The notes beneath the pieces are model-generated. The model searched no databases. It saw only the letters and a list, made by a program, of their open reading frames with translations, and was not told where the DNA came from. DNA of 64,000 nt from Garcia nutans. Its lineage: Eukaryota; Streptophyta; Magnoliopsida; Malpighiales; Euphorbiaceae. Where the stretch lies: assembly GCA_947685225.1 (NCBI GenBank), contig CANTUV010000015.1, forward strand, positions 8,556,001-8,620,000. The letters are read 5' to 3'. This document shows, one piece after another, positions 42,654 through 53,661 of this stretch (the first letter of the stretch is position 1; each line of letters opens with the position of its first letter). Position numbers and translations under genes: made by a program.

Positions 42654-43888
42654 TCCTCTCCCTCTTCAAAAGAATTTATCCTCGAATCTTCATCATCTGC
42701 ATAGTAAGGAGCAAGATTAGAAACATTAAAAGTTGCACTTACACCATACTCACCTGGTAGATTAATCTTGTAGGCATTATCATTAATCCTTTCGAGTACT
42801 TCAAATGGTCCATCACTTCTCGGCTGCAATTTTGATTTCCTTTGTGTAGGAAACCTTTCTTTTCGCAAATGAACCTATACCAGATCACCAGGCTGGAACA
42901 CCATCTTTTTCTTTCCTTTGTTTACTTTGGTTGCTCTATTCTCATTAATCTTCTCCATTTGTTGCTTGGCCCTTTGATGCATTTGCTTCACCAATTCAGC
43001 TTTCTTTTTACCATCAAAACTAGTAAGCTCATTAGTAGGAAGAGGCAACAAATCTAATGGAGTAAGTGGATTAAAACCATGGACAAGCTCAAAGAGTGAA
43101 AATCTAGTGGATGAATGCATTGATCTATTATATGCAAATTCAATAAATGGTATGCATTCCTCCCATGTCTTCAAATTTTGTTTAATCATGGTATGAAGAA
43201 GAGTGCCCATAGTCCTATTAACAACTTCCGTCTGCCCATTTGTTTGCGGATGGCATGTAGTAGAGAAACAAAGCTTTGTACCTAACTTTCCCCATAGGAC
43301 TTTCCAAAAATGACTCAAAAATTTTACATCTCGATCACTTACTATGGTCCTAGGAATACCATGCAATCTCACTACTTCTCTAAAGAACAAATCAGATATA
43401 AGGCATGCATAATCAATTTTATGACATGGAATGAAATGTGCCATTTTAGAAAATCTATCAACCACAACAAATAAACTATCATGACCCTTTTTTGTCCTAG
43501 GTAGCCCCAAAATAAAGTCCATAGATAAGTCTACCCATGGTTCACTAGGTACACTTAAAGGCATACACAAACCATGTGGTCTTACTTTGGACTTTGCTTT
43601 CATACATGTCACGCATTTAGCACAAAATTTCTCTACATCTTTCCTCATATGTGGCCAATAAAAATGTTCATTCAGAATTTCTAATGTTTTAGCCACCCCA
43701 AAATGTCCCATTAAACCTCCCCCATGTGACTCTCTTACAAGCAATCCTCTTATAGAGCTATTTGGAACACAAAGTTGTTTCTCTCTAAATAAGAAACCAT
43801 CATGCCTATAAAAATTTTCAAAGGCAGCATTTTCACAAGATGCATATATTTGTGCAAATTCAGAGTCATGCTTATACAATTCTTTCAT
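42458..43888 (-). pseudogene. Family C integrase
   Basis: The frame from 43888 holds the zinc region (FYRHDGFLF, ESHGGGLMGHFG, CAKCVTC), the DDE core (VDLSMDFILGLPRTKKG, IVSDRDVKFLSHFW, TNGQTEVVNRTMG) and NPLTPLDLLPLP. It reaches FQPGDLV, where a TGG-to-TAG stop near 42871 interrupts VHLRKERFPTQRKSKLQPRSDGPFEVLE. The end INDNAYKINLPGEYGVSATF and FEEGEDDEDLIAS runs through the PPT into the LTR to 42458. No chromodomain is present. IN would insert the cDNA. All catalytic Asp/Glu motifs are present, and this is the only IN core here apart from B2 and E. Confidence 0.88.
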
Positions 43889-45700
43889 ATGCTCTCAAAT
43901 CCTAGAAGTCTAGCATCAAGCATAGAGATTAGGGCATACCTCCTAGATAAGGCATCAGCAACAACATTTTCTTTTCCTTGCTTATATTGAATCACATATG
44001 GAAACGCTTCAATAAATTCACTCCATTTGGCATGGCGTTTGTTCAGCTTGCTTTGTCCTTTCAAGTATTTTAGTGATTCATGATCACTATGAATAACAAA
44101 CTCCTTTGGCCAAAGATAATGTTGCCACGTCTCCAACGCCCTAACTAATGCATACATCTCCTTGTCATAAGTAGAGTAATTCAAAGGAGCTCCACTTAGC
44201 TTCTCACTAAAGTATGCAATTGGTCTTCTTTCCTGCATCAAAACAGCACCTATACTCACTCCGGAAGCATCACATTCAACTTCAAAAGTCTTAGAAAAAT
44301 CAGGTAATGCAAGTAATGGTGCAGAACATAATTTTTCTTTCAGTAATCTAAATGCATGCTCCTGTTCCTCATTCCATCTGAACCCTACATTTTTCTTCAC
44401 TATTTCATTCAATGGGGCTGCAATTGTGCTAAAATCTCTAACAAACCTCCTATAAAAACTAGCAAGACCATGAAAACTCCTAACATCAGTCACGGATTTT
44501 GGTCTAGGCCATTCTTTGATGGCTTTTACCTTATCCTCATCAACCTCAATTCCTTTCCCACTCACTACAAATCCTAAGAAAATGACTTTTTTCATGCAGA
44601 ATGTACATTTCTTTAAATTTGCATACAATTTCTCTTTCCTAAGAACTTCAAGCACACATCTTAAATGCATTAAATGATCATTTAAACTTTGACTATACAC
44701 TAAAATATCATCAAAATACACAACAAAAAACTTTCCAAGAAAAGCACGCAAGACATGATTCATTAATCTCATGAAAGTACTAGGTGCATTGCTTAGTCCA
44801 AAAGGCATGACTAACCATTCATACAAACCATATTGAGTCTTAAAAGTTGTTTTCCATTCATCTCCTAATATCATTCTTATTTGATGATAACCACTTTTAA
44901 GATCAATTTTCGAAAATATACATGCACCATGCAATTCATCAAGCATATCATCAAGTCTAGGGATTGGATGTCTATACTTTACAGTGATTTTGTTGATGGC
45001 ACGACAATCCACACACATTTGCATTGATCCATCCTTTTTGGGTACCAAAAGTACCGGTACAGCGCATGGACTCATGCTCTCTCTGACATGACCCTTTGCA
45101 AGTAATTCTTCCACCTGTTTTTGTAACTCTTTGGCCTCTTGAGGATTGGTTCTATATGCTGGCCGATTTGGAATTACAGCTCCAGGAACAAAATCAATTT
45201 GATGTTCTATTCCTCTGATAGGTGGTAGTCCGCTAGATACTTCATCGGGAAAGACATCTTCAAATTCCTGCAACAAAGTCAATGCAACACTAGGAATAGG
45301 AGGATCAAGGTTAGTTGCATTAAGAAAAGCTCCCTTACATAGTAAGAGTAGCATCACATTATTTGAAGAATAGGCTTGCCTCACATCTTTTCCCCTAGCA
45401 ACTAAACTTACTTTCTTCTCACAACTCTCATTTTTATTGTAGATTTTTTTCTTTTTTTTTTCTTTTTCTCATTTTCTTTTTCTCTCTTTTTTTATTCTTT
45501 GTTTTTCCTCTTGCTCTTTTCTTTCTCTCACTCTCTTTTCAGATTCTTTTTGCATTTTCTCTTCCATGGCAGCTTGTATTCATTTTTGGTCTTCAAAAAC
45601 CTCCATCGGTGTCAAAGGTGCAAGCGTCAACTTTCGACCTTCAAAATCAAAAGAGTACCTATTTTTGAATCCATCATGTACAGCCCTTCTATCATATTGC
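43885..45700 (-). pseudogene. Family C linker, RT and RNase H
   Basis: Downstream of the protease a Lys/Glu-rich linker (complement 45430-45560) carries a CGA-to-TGA stop near 45580. Then one open frame from about 45450 to 43885 reads QIDFVPGAVIPNRPAYR, VPVLLVPKKDG, FSKIDLKSGYHQIRM, YFDD near 44735, the thumb (VRSFHGLASFYRRFVRDF), RNase H (ECDASGVSIGAVLMQ, TYDKEMYALVRAL, HSDHESLKYLKG) and ADALSRRYALISM. A frameshift near 43887 separates it from IN. RT and RH look catalytically complete. Confidence 0.9.
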
Positions 45701-47424
45701 TATGGCCTTCCAGGCAGAATATGACTAGCATGCATAGGAACAACTTCACATAACACTTCATCCTTATACCTCCCAATGGACAATGTTAGCAGCACTTGCT
45801 TAGTCACCCTAACTTCACCACAATCATTAAACCATTGCAACCTATATGGCTTAGGATGTTTTGTAGTAGGGAAATCAAGTTTTTCCACTAGTAGAGTACT
45901 AGCCACATTCACGCAACTTCCACTGTCTATTATCATGCTACAAACTCTATCTTTAACTAGACACCTAGTATGAAAGATATTTTCTCTTCGTAGCTCATCA
46001 CCATCATCTGCCTTTACTTGGGTATTTAAAGCACGCATAACAACTAGAACGTTGCCATGTACAGCATGCTCTACATCACTATCATCACCCATAGGTTGAA
46101 TGTCATCACTTGAATCATCATTAATAGCCTCATCATCATCAGATTCTATCTCTCCACTTGGCCTCATCACCATTGCCCTTTTATTTGGACATTGTGCAGC
46201 ATAATGTCCCTTGCCTAAGCATCTAAAACATTGGATGTCTCTAATTCTTCCGCTGGAGTTCATTGGTGCCTTACCCTTATCAATCACAATGGGTTTTTCT
46301 CCAGCCTTATTTCCCTCTTTCTTCTCCTTTGAAACAAATTTACTCTCACTAGATTCCCCTTTCTTCCAATTTGGCTTCCATGGAACATTGTTGGTAGAAT
46401 TCATTCCCATACCCGATCTAGTTGTTTTCTTCTTCTTGAGTTGTTTTTCTACCTTGATTTCCATATTTAACATATCATCAAGCTCCACATAATGATGCAG
46501 CTCCACTATGTCGGCAATTTCATCTTTCAACCCATGTAGGAACCGTGCCATAGTTGCTTCCCTTTCTTCTTCTATATTAGCTCGTATCATAGCCATTTCC
46601 ATTTCTTGAAAATATTCTTCCACACTTTTATTGCCCTGTACCAGCCGTTTTAATCTTTGATGCAACTCTCTATAGTAGTGTTGTGGAACAAATCGATCTC
46701 TCATGACCTGTTTCAACTCATCCCAAGTCTGCACTCCTCTCATGCCATTTCATCTTCGTTTAGTGAGTAATTGATCCCACCAAACTAATGCATAATCAGT
46801 AAACTCTACCACAGCAAGTGTCACCTTCTTTTGCTCACTATAGTTGTGGCAATCAAAGATGAGTTCGGTCTTTCTCTCCCATTCCAAATATGCATCTAGA
46901 ATTGCTTTGCCTTGGAATGATGGAATTTTTATTTTAATTCCATTAACGTTGCTGTCTACTCTCCCTCTCCCTCTTGCATTTTCCATAGTTTCTTGCCTAA
47001 TATTTCTGCCACCACCTCTACCACCCATATTACCTCTCATATATCTTGGTCTAATAACATCATCAAGTGCAACAGATTGCTGCCCATCATCATCATCAAG
47101 ATTATCTTCATCTACATCCTCCAAGTCATTGAAAACTGGCAAATCATTTAGTCCAGCGCGCCTACCTCTATTCTGCCCCCTATTTGTGTTTTGCTCCCTA
47201 TGAAAATTATCTCGTTCATCCCTTCCTAAATTCCTTTGATTTGTAGAGCTTGCTTGCTGCAATTCTTCAATTTGCTTTGAGTGTTTTTCCATTTGTTCTC
47301 TAATATCAACAAACAACACATTCATCCTTTGAAATTGAGATTACAATGCCTTAAGAACATAAGAAGCTTTTGGCTCCTCTTGGGGCTGGTTGCTCTCTTG
47401 ATCACTATCTCGTTTTGTTGACAT
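45701..47424 (-). pseudogene. Family C gag-protease
   Basis: It starts at the ATG at 47424 (MSTKRDSDQESNQ). A CAA-to-TAA stop at 47343 and a CGA-to-TGA stop at 46752 lie in frame. The reading shows a Gln-rich N-terminus, Arg/Gly-rich stretches (MGGRGGGRNIRQE), the gag core (AYLEWERKTELIFDCH, YALVWWDQLL, FVPQHYYRELHQRL), a basic region, a CCHC knuckle (CFRCLGKGHYAAQC), an acidic spacer and a protease with the normal motif DSGSCVNVAST. It goes on to HASHILPGRP, where TGG-to-TAG ends it. Gag, PR and RT share one frame, which indicates a single polyprotein. Confidence 0.88.
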
Positions 47425-48432
47425 ACTGATTGCTGCAAAACAAATGTTAGAAATATTCTCTCACACACTCCCTCACGTGTTTCACTCTAATTTGGTAACA
47501 CTCAATCTGTGTTTCACTCAAACTTTGGCTTTTACCCTCTAACAATCTCACCACTCTATGCCTTTTTTCACTCACTTCAGCCCCTTCCAAGTTCTAGCAA
47601 GAACTTAATATTTCCTCAACTAAATAACTAAATTGCAAGGTTTAAAACACATTCAAGAATGGAACAAGAGTAAAACAAGCTGGAAAAAAAATGGAATATC
47701 TGATATTTGAATCCTAAGGACGAAAGACACTGAAATTTTAGACAAACATTACTAAAGGGAAGAATTTGACAAAACTGAATTTAGGACAATATATTGAGAC
47801 AAAATGGAAGAAGAAAAATGAATTTTTAGGTCTCTTATAAAATGTTTATGTTCTGGACCCAAAAATGGCTAACTAGCGGTAATATATGGACAACCAAGCT
47901 AACGAATGAATTTTGATATGAAATTTAATATGTAGGCTTAGCTAAATATCTAAAACATGCCTGTAAAATTTGAAAGGATTTGGACATGTTTACATACACG
48001 TTCACTTTTGGACACAAAACTAGCTAAATTGGCTGCAATATATGGATAACTAGGCAAATGGAGGAATTTTGACTTAAAATTTGATTTCCAAGCTAAGTTT
48101 AGCATCTGAAACAAGCATATAAAATTTGAGAAGATTTGGTTATGTGCAAACCCAACTTCAGTTTCTAACCCACTAGCAAATTTGAGAGATTAGTTGTTGT
48201 TTTCTCTTTTTTTTTTCTTTTTCTTTTCTGTTCTTTCTTTCTTTTTTTTTTTAATTAATCCAGCAACAACATTAAGGAAGAAGGACTCAAAGAAACAAGA
48301 AAGCATACTGCTTGTAGAAATTAAACTAATGGCAGAAAATGACTCAAAGGAAGATAATATTTTTCTTTTGACATAAACAAGAAAGAATGATGCTAAAAAC
48401 CTTATTTGGAGAGCCTAAGCTCTGATACCAAA
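47425..48432 (-). promoter_or_regulatory. Leader and PBS of C
   Basis: The PBS complement GCTCTGATACCAAA ends at 48432. The leader of about 1 kb is non-coding. It holds a diverged tandem pair near 47840-48170 (ATATATGGACAACCAAGCTAA and ATATATGGATAACTAGGCAA types) and a pyrimidine-rich run at 48200-48255. The B/D/E leader block is not obvious here. Confidence 0.75.
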
Positions 48433-49263
48433 TGATGTGAGCCTGCCTTGCTGGGATTTAATTCCTAAGCAAGCTCAAGCTACGGATCGTCTCCAAAACA
48501 TAAGAACACCAACCAGCACCTTCAACCCAACACCAACTTGTGATGTAAAACTGAAGTTATTTGGCTACAAACCAAAGATTCAAGACCCAACCCCAACTTG
48601 TGAAGGAAAAACCTTGAATATAAGTTAAGACCTAGCAAACTTTTTTATTTTTGCAAGGAATTCGTGCAAGTTCTAACCAGAACTCAAAAGAAGGCTAAAA
48701 ACCTCTCAAAGCTCTCAAAAATGGAGAGAAAACTCAGAATATTCATTAAGTTCAAAGTCTGCCATTACATCTATTTTTAAAGACTTAAAGAAAGCATAAA
48801 ACAAGTGAAATGATGGAAAAATACAAATATAATGATGTGGTTACATAAAACAAATTGGGCAGCCATATAGCTTGTCTCCCACTAGCTTTTAAAAGGCATG
48901 GGCAGCTATATAGCTTGTCTCCCACTAGCTTTTAAAAGGCATCTTTGACTCCCAATGTGAGTTTCAGCCACTCTTAATATATGGGCATCCAATGGTACGT
49001 GAATGGTATGTATTTAGCTCCCAAAGGTATAATGATGGATGCCAATATGTATTCTAACTCCTTTGGGTCAATTGGCCTCTTGGGTAGATTGCAATTTGGA
49101 CACGTGCAACCAAACAGCTTCTTTGCTCTTATTTTCTTCAAGTCTTAACGTTCCAATTGTATTGAGAACATATAGATGTTTGGAAACTAATCCTTGAAGT
49201 TTTCTTGCCATTGATCGAGTAACAGGTCCTTGGTGTTGTATGCTAGCAATCAGATCCTCATCA
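48433..49263 (-). repeat. Family C 5' LTR
   Basis: 831 bp, ending on the plus strand in CAGATCCTCATCA. Two copies of the 43-bp repeat lie at 48857-48942. Substitutions against the 3' LTR are few. Confidence 0.93.
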
Positions 49264-50826
49264 GTACCATTCTCCATTGGGTGGTATAAAGATGAGGTTT
49301 TGTGTTACGTAGTGCCAATGCAAGCTGGACATTTGCTATTAGGAAGACCATGGCAGCATGATAGAAGGGCACAACATGATAGCTTTTCTAATAAGTATAC
49401 CTTTACTTATGAAGGAAAGAAGGTTGTTCTAGCACCATTATCACCTCAAGAGGTGTATGAAGATTAGAAGAGGATGCTAGAGAGGGAGAAAGAAGTTTCG
49501 GCCAACATGAACCAAGGGGGTTCAAATTCGGCCAATGATGTTTCTTCAACACCCAAGGGTAATTCTAAGGGTAGGGAGAGAGAAAATAATAAAGTGAGTG
49601 AGTGCAGAAAGGGAAAAGTGGCCGAGAGTCAAAAGAAAGTAAGCAAACAAATAAATGGCCCATTGGTGAGAGAAAATAAGCAAGGAGAAAAAGCAAAACA
49701 TACTTTTTATGCAAGAGCAAGAGAGATAGATGTAGGACAGCCTGTACTCATTATTATGTATAAAGATTCGTTACTTGCTGACAGTGAAGAATCTCTTAAT
49801 TCTTTACCTTCTGGTTTTTTGTCTTTGTTGCAGGATTTTAAGGATGTGTTTCCTAAAGACCTTCCTAGTGGTTTGCCGCCATTAAGAGGGATTGAACATC
49901 AAATTGACTTCATACCCGGTTCTACAATTCCAAACCGGCCAGCATATAGGAGCAATCCTATGGAGACAAAAGAGATGCAAAGACAAGTTGAAGAGATTTT
50001 GGAGAAAGGCTTGGTTCGCGAGAGCCTTAGTCCTTGTGCCGTTCTAGTCTTATTAGTACCCAAGAAAGATGGTTCTTGGAGGATGTGTGTTGATTGTAGG
50101 GCTGTAAACAAGATTACTGTGAAGTATAAACATCCCATTCCTAGACTTGTTGACATGTTGGACGAATTGCATGGGGCGAGATATTTCACAAAGATTGATC
50201 TTATGAGTGGTTATCATCAAATTCGCATGAAGCCTGGAGATGAATGGAAGACTGCCTTCAAAATGAAATATGGTTTGTATGAATGGTTAGTTATGCCTTT
50301 TGGTTTATCTAATGCACCTAGTACTTTTATGAGATTAATGAACCATGTTTTGAGAGCTTATTTAGGTAAGTTTGTGGTAGTTTACTTTGATGATATTTTG
50401 ATTTATAGCAAAACTGAGGAAGAACATGTTGAACATGTTAGGAAAGTGCTTGAAATCCTTAGGGAGCAAAACCTTTATGCTAAGCTTAAGAAGTGTTCTT
50501 TTTGCCTAGATAGGGTTGTTTTTCTTGGTTTTGTTGTGAGTATGCAGGGAATTGAAGTTGATCAAGAGAAGGTGAAAGCTATCCAAGAGTGGCCGAATCT
50601 TTCAAGTGTGACAGAAGTGATAAGTTTTCACGGATTGGCAAGCTTCCATAGGAGATTTGTCCCTAATTTCTCTACATTGGAAGCCCCCTTGACAGAAGTA
50701 GTAAACAGAACTTTAGGTACCATGTTGAGAGCTTTAGTGGGTAAGAATTTGAGTTCTTGGGAAGATTATTTGCCATTTATTGAGTTTGCTTATAATCGTG
50801 CTATTCATTCTTCTATAGGATATTAA
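49264..50826 (+). pseudogene. Family B protease end and RT fused in frame to IN core end (B4)
   Basis: The protease end (VPFSIGWYKDEVLC, LLLGRPWQHDRRAQ) is closed by a stop at 49465-49467. The next frame (49474-50826) holds the linker, RT (VLLVPKKDG, KIDLMSGYHQIRM, YFDD near 50386) and the start of the thumb (FHGLASFHRRF). It jumps at about 50692 from FSTLEAPL directly to TEVVNRTLGTMLRALVG of IN, keeping the frame. It ends at a TAA in the GYSPF motif, the same stop as in B2 at 25651. RNase H and the first two catalytic Asp of IN are gone. Confidence 0.88.
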
Positions 50827-51468
50827 CCTTTTGAGCTTGTTTATGGTTTTAACCCTCTAACAGTTTTGGATCTTGTTTCTTTACCTTCTCATGAGCTTAT
50901 TAGTTTAGATGGTGAGAAGAAAGCTAAATTGGTGAAAGAGATGCATGAGAAAGCAAGGGCGAATATTGAGAAAAGGAACAAGAGATATGCTGATTCTGCA
51001 AATAGAGGGAGACGTGAGATGAAGTTTCAAGTAGGAGATTGGGTTTGGGTGCATTTTCGAAAAGAGAGGTTTCCTAACCAAAGGAAGAACAAGTTGCAAG
51101 CTAGAGGAGATGGCCCATTCCAAGTGCTGGAGAAGATTAATGACAATGCCTACAAGATCGACTTACCAGGTACGTATAATGTTAGTGCTACTTTCAATGT
51201 AAGTGATCTTTCTCCTTTTGATGATGCAGATTTGAGGACAAATCTTTTTGAAGAGGGGGAGAATGATGCAAGAAAGGATCCCTTGAAGCTAGCAAGTGGA
51301 CCAATCACTAGGAGCAAGGCAAAGAGATATCAAGCTAGTATGGCTTTGCATATTCAAGAAGAGATTTCCAAAGAGCTTCAAGAATTATCATTCAAGAAGA
51401 TGGAGATAGAGCTTGAAGAAGGCACACCAAAGCTGATTATGATGCTTAGTGTGGAAGCTAAAGGCTAG
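50827..51468 (+). pseudogene. Family B integrase tail (B4)
   Basis: After the shared stop the tail continues FELVYGFNPLTVLDLVSLPSHELISLDGEKKAKLV, GDWVWVHFRKERFPNQRK, GDGPFQVLEKINDNAYKIDLPGTY and FEEGENDARKD. It crosses the PPT at 51251-51263 and ends in the LTR at 51468 (LIMMLSVEAKG). It is undamaged apart from the stop upstream. Confidence 0.85.
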
Positions 51469-52083
51469 CTAAAGAAAGGTCCAACGTGCAAGAAAGGTCC
51501 ATGGGGGTTCATATAAAGCCTTGGGAAGTAATTTAAGGCCCATGGACAGCCCAAATAGTGTGGGGCGTTTCTTATGTTGAAGGGATTAGTTTGGTTGTTT
51601 CCATACTTTATATTTTCCTTAGTGGATTAGGATTTTGTTTCCATACTTTATGTTTTTCTTATGCAATTAGGAATGTTTCAGTCTTAATTTTCCTTATGCA
51701 ATTAGGAATGTTTTAGTCTTAATTTTCCATATGCAATTAGGAATTTTGTAACCCTTATTTAAGGGCACTATTAGGCTGAATTTCAAACAACAACAATTAA
51801 TAAAAAATTTTCAAATTCTTCTACAAGTTCTTCTTGTGAATTTTCGTGTGAGAGAGATTAGAGTGGATTCTTTAATTCTTTCTTTGCATCAAGAATTAGG
51901 TTTACTTATCAATAAGAGTTGTGGCGTTTTCCTTCTTCTTACCAACTAAATCCTTCAATCATAGTGAGTTCGCATCTCTTTATAGGCGTTGGGTTCCTTA
52001 GGAGGTGATTATCAAGTTTCAAGGAGTTCTCTACCATTGTTATACATTGGGTTTGCTGCCATCGTTGCTAAGGGTCCGCGTCA
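51264..52083 (+). repeat. Family B 3' LTR of B4
   Basis: 820 bp from TGATGCAAGAAAGG to GGTCCGCGTCA. A repeated unit of the ATGCAATTAGGAATGTTTTAG type occurs near 51655-51750. Confidence 0.9.
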
Positions 52084-52626
52084 GTAACAAGGACCAAGTT
52101 TTGAGTGTAATACAAGAGGAGTGACAATCTATTCTTAAGTGAAATACGTAAGGGAGTGTGGTGAGAAAATTTTTCTTTACTAACATTTTCTTGCAGGTTC
52201 TTATACCATGTCAAATTCTGGAGGTGAAAAATGTGACATGACCATGAATGACATAGCCTTCATGTTAGAGGCAATGCAAAAGAAATTTGAAAGGTTTGAT
52301 TCAAGTGGAAACATGAAGAATGATGATGAGGTAGAAAGAAAAGATGATGAAGAAAGTGAGGGATATTACTCAAAGAAGACCTCAACAAAGGGATAGTAAC
52401 ATATCTTCCATAAAAATGAAGATACCATCATTCAAGTGGAGAAATGATGCTGAAGCTTACCTTGAATGGGAAAGAAAAGTTGAGTTGGTGTTTGATTGTC
52501 ATAATTATAGTGAAATGAAGAAAGATAAAAATTGCAGCAGTTGAATTCACAAATTATGCACTAATTTGGTGGGATCAATTGATGATTTCCAAGAGGAGAA
52601 ATGGAGAAAGAACCATCACTACTTGG
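52084..52626 (+). pseudogene. Family A leader end and gag start (A7)
   Basis: 124 bp of leader lead to the ATG at 52208 (MSNSGGEKCDMTMNDIAFMLEAMQKKFERFD). A deletion of about 100 bp then joins FD to GNMKNDDEVERKDDEES. A frameshift near 52365 precedes ISSIKMKIPSF and the gag core AYLEWERKVELVFDCH. It ends after TITTW where the inverted B5 LTR begins. It is flanked by B elements on both sides. Confidence 0.85.
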
Positions 52627-53661
52627 TGACGCGGACCCTTAGCAACGATGGCAGCAAACCCAACGCATAACAATGGTAGAGAACTCCTTGAAACTAGATA
52701 ATCACCTCCTAAGGAACCCAACGCCTATAAAGAGACGCGAACTCACTATGATTGAAGGATTTAGTTGGTAAGAAGAAGGAAAATGCCACAACTCTTGTTG
52801 ATAAGTAAACCTAATTCTTGATGCAAAGAAAGAATTAAAGAATCCACTCTAATCTCTCTCACACGAAAATTCACAAGAAGAACTTGTAGAAGAATTCGAA
52901 AATTTTTATTAAATGTTGTAGCCTGAAATTCAGCCTAATAGTGCCCTTAAATAAGGGTTACAAAATTCCTAATTGCATATGGAAAACTAAAACATTCCTA
53001 ATTGCATAAGGAAAACATTCCTAATTGCATAAGGAAAACTAAAATATTCCTAATTGCATAAGGAAAACATTCCTAATTGCATAAGGAAAAACATTCCTAA
53101 TTGCATAAGGAAAAACATAAAGTAATCCTAATCCACTAAGGAAAATATAAAGTATGGAAATAAAATCCTAATCCACTAAGGAAAATATAAAGTATGGAAA
53201 CAAAATCCTATTTTTAAGCCTTCCATAATGATATAAAACGTGGCCCATTAAAGAGAATTAATAATCTTTAAGCAGTGGGTCCATCCAAGTATTCTCACAG
53301 GGCTTCAGAAATCTCACAGGTACGTGTGAAACTGGCTGCACTCCAAGCTTTTCTTCCAATCACTTCCATCATCTTACTAAGGCCTTAAATTACTTCCCAA
53401 GGCTTTATATGAATCCCCATGGACCTTTCTTGCACGTTGGACCTCTTTAGCTAGCCTTTAGCTTCCATATTCACACTAAGCATCATAATCAGCTTTGGTG
53501 TGCCTTCTTCAAGCTCTATCTCCATCTTCTTGAATGATAATTCTTGAAGCTCTTTGGAAATCTCTTCTTGAATATGCAAAGCCATACTAGCTTGATATCT
53601 CTTTGCCTTGCTCCTAGTTATTGGTCCACTTGCTAGCTTCAAGGGATCCTTTCTTGCATCA
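52627..53661 (-). repeat. Family B 3' LTR of B5, enlarged
   Basis: 1035 bp, about 160-215 bp longer than the B2 and B4 LTRs because of tandem repeats and of sequence near 53215-53370 not seen in the other copies. The pol tail stop is near 53451. Confidence 0.88.
52965..53205 (-). repeat. Minisatellites in B5 LTR
   Basis: About six units of ATTCCTAATTGCATAAGGAA with short spacers occupy 52965-53118. Two units of TCCTAATCCACTAAGGAAAA with an AAGTATGGAAA end follow at 53125-53205. Other B LTRs have one to three of these units. Confidence 0.85.

Larger units (their letters stand above)
41781..49263 (-). mobile_element. C: full-length family C element
   Basis: 7483 bp with a 3' LTR at 41781-42653 (873 bp) and a 5' LTR at 48433-49263 (831 bp). 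The 42-43 bp length difference equals one extra minisatellite unit. The PBS complement is at 48419-48432 and the PPT (GAAGAGGGAGAGGA) at 42654-42667. The left flank is a B LTR fragment and the right flank is B protease sequence (B4), and no target duplication is seen. Gag-pol is one frame interrupted by five stops and one frameshift. Confidence 0.93.
49264..52083 (+). mobile_element. B4: 5'-truncated, internally deleted family B element
   Basis: It starts inside the protease at GTACCATTCTCC, the point where C lies, and runs through linker and RT. It skips RNase H and most of IN, then has the IN tail and a complete 3' LTR (51264-52083). The right flank GTAACAAGG is family A leader (A7). Confidence 0.88.
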
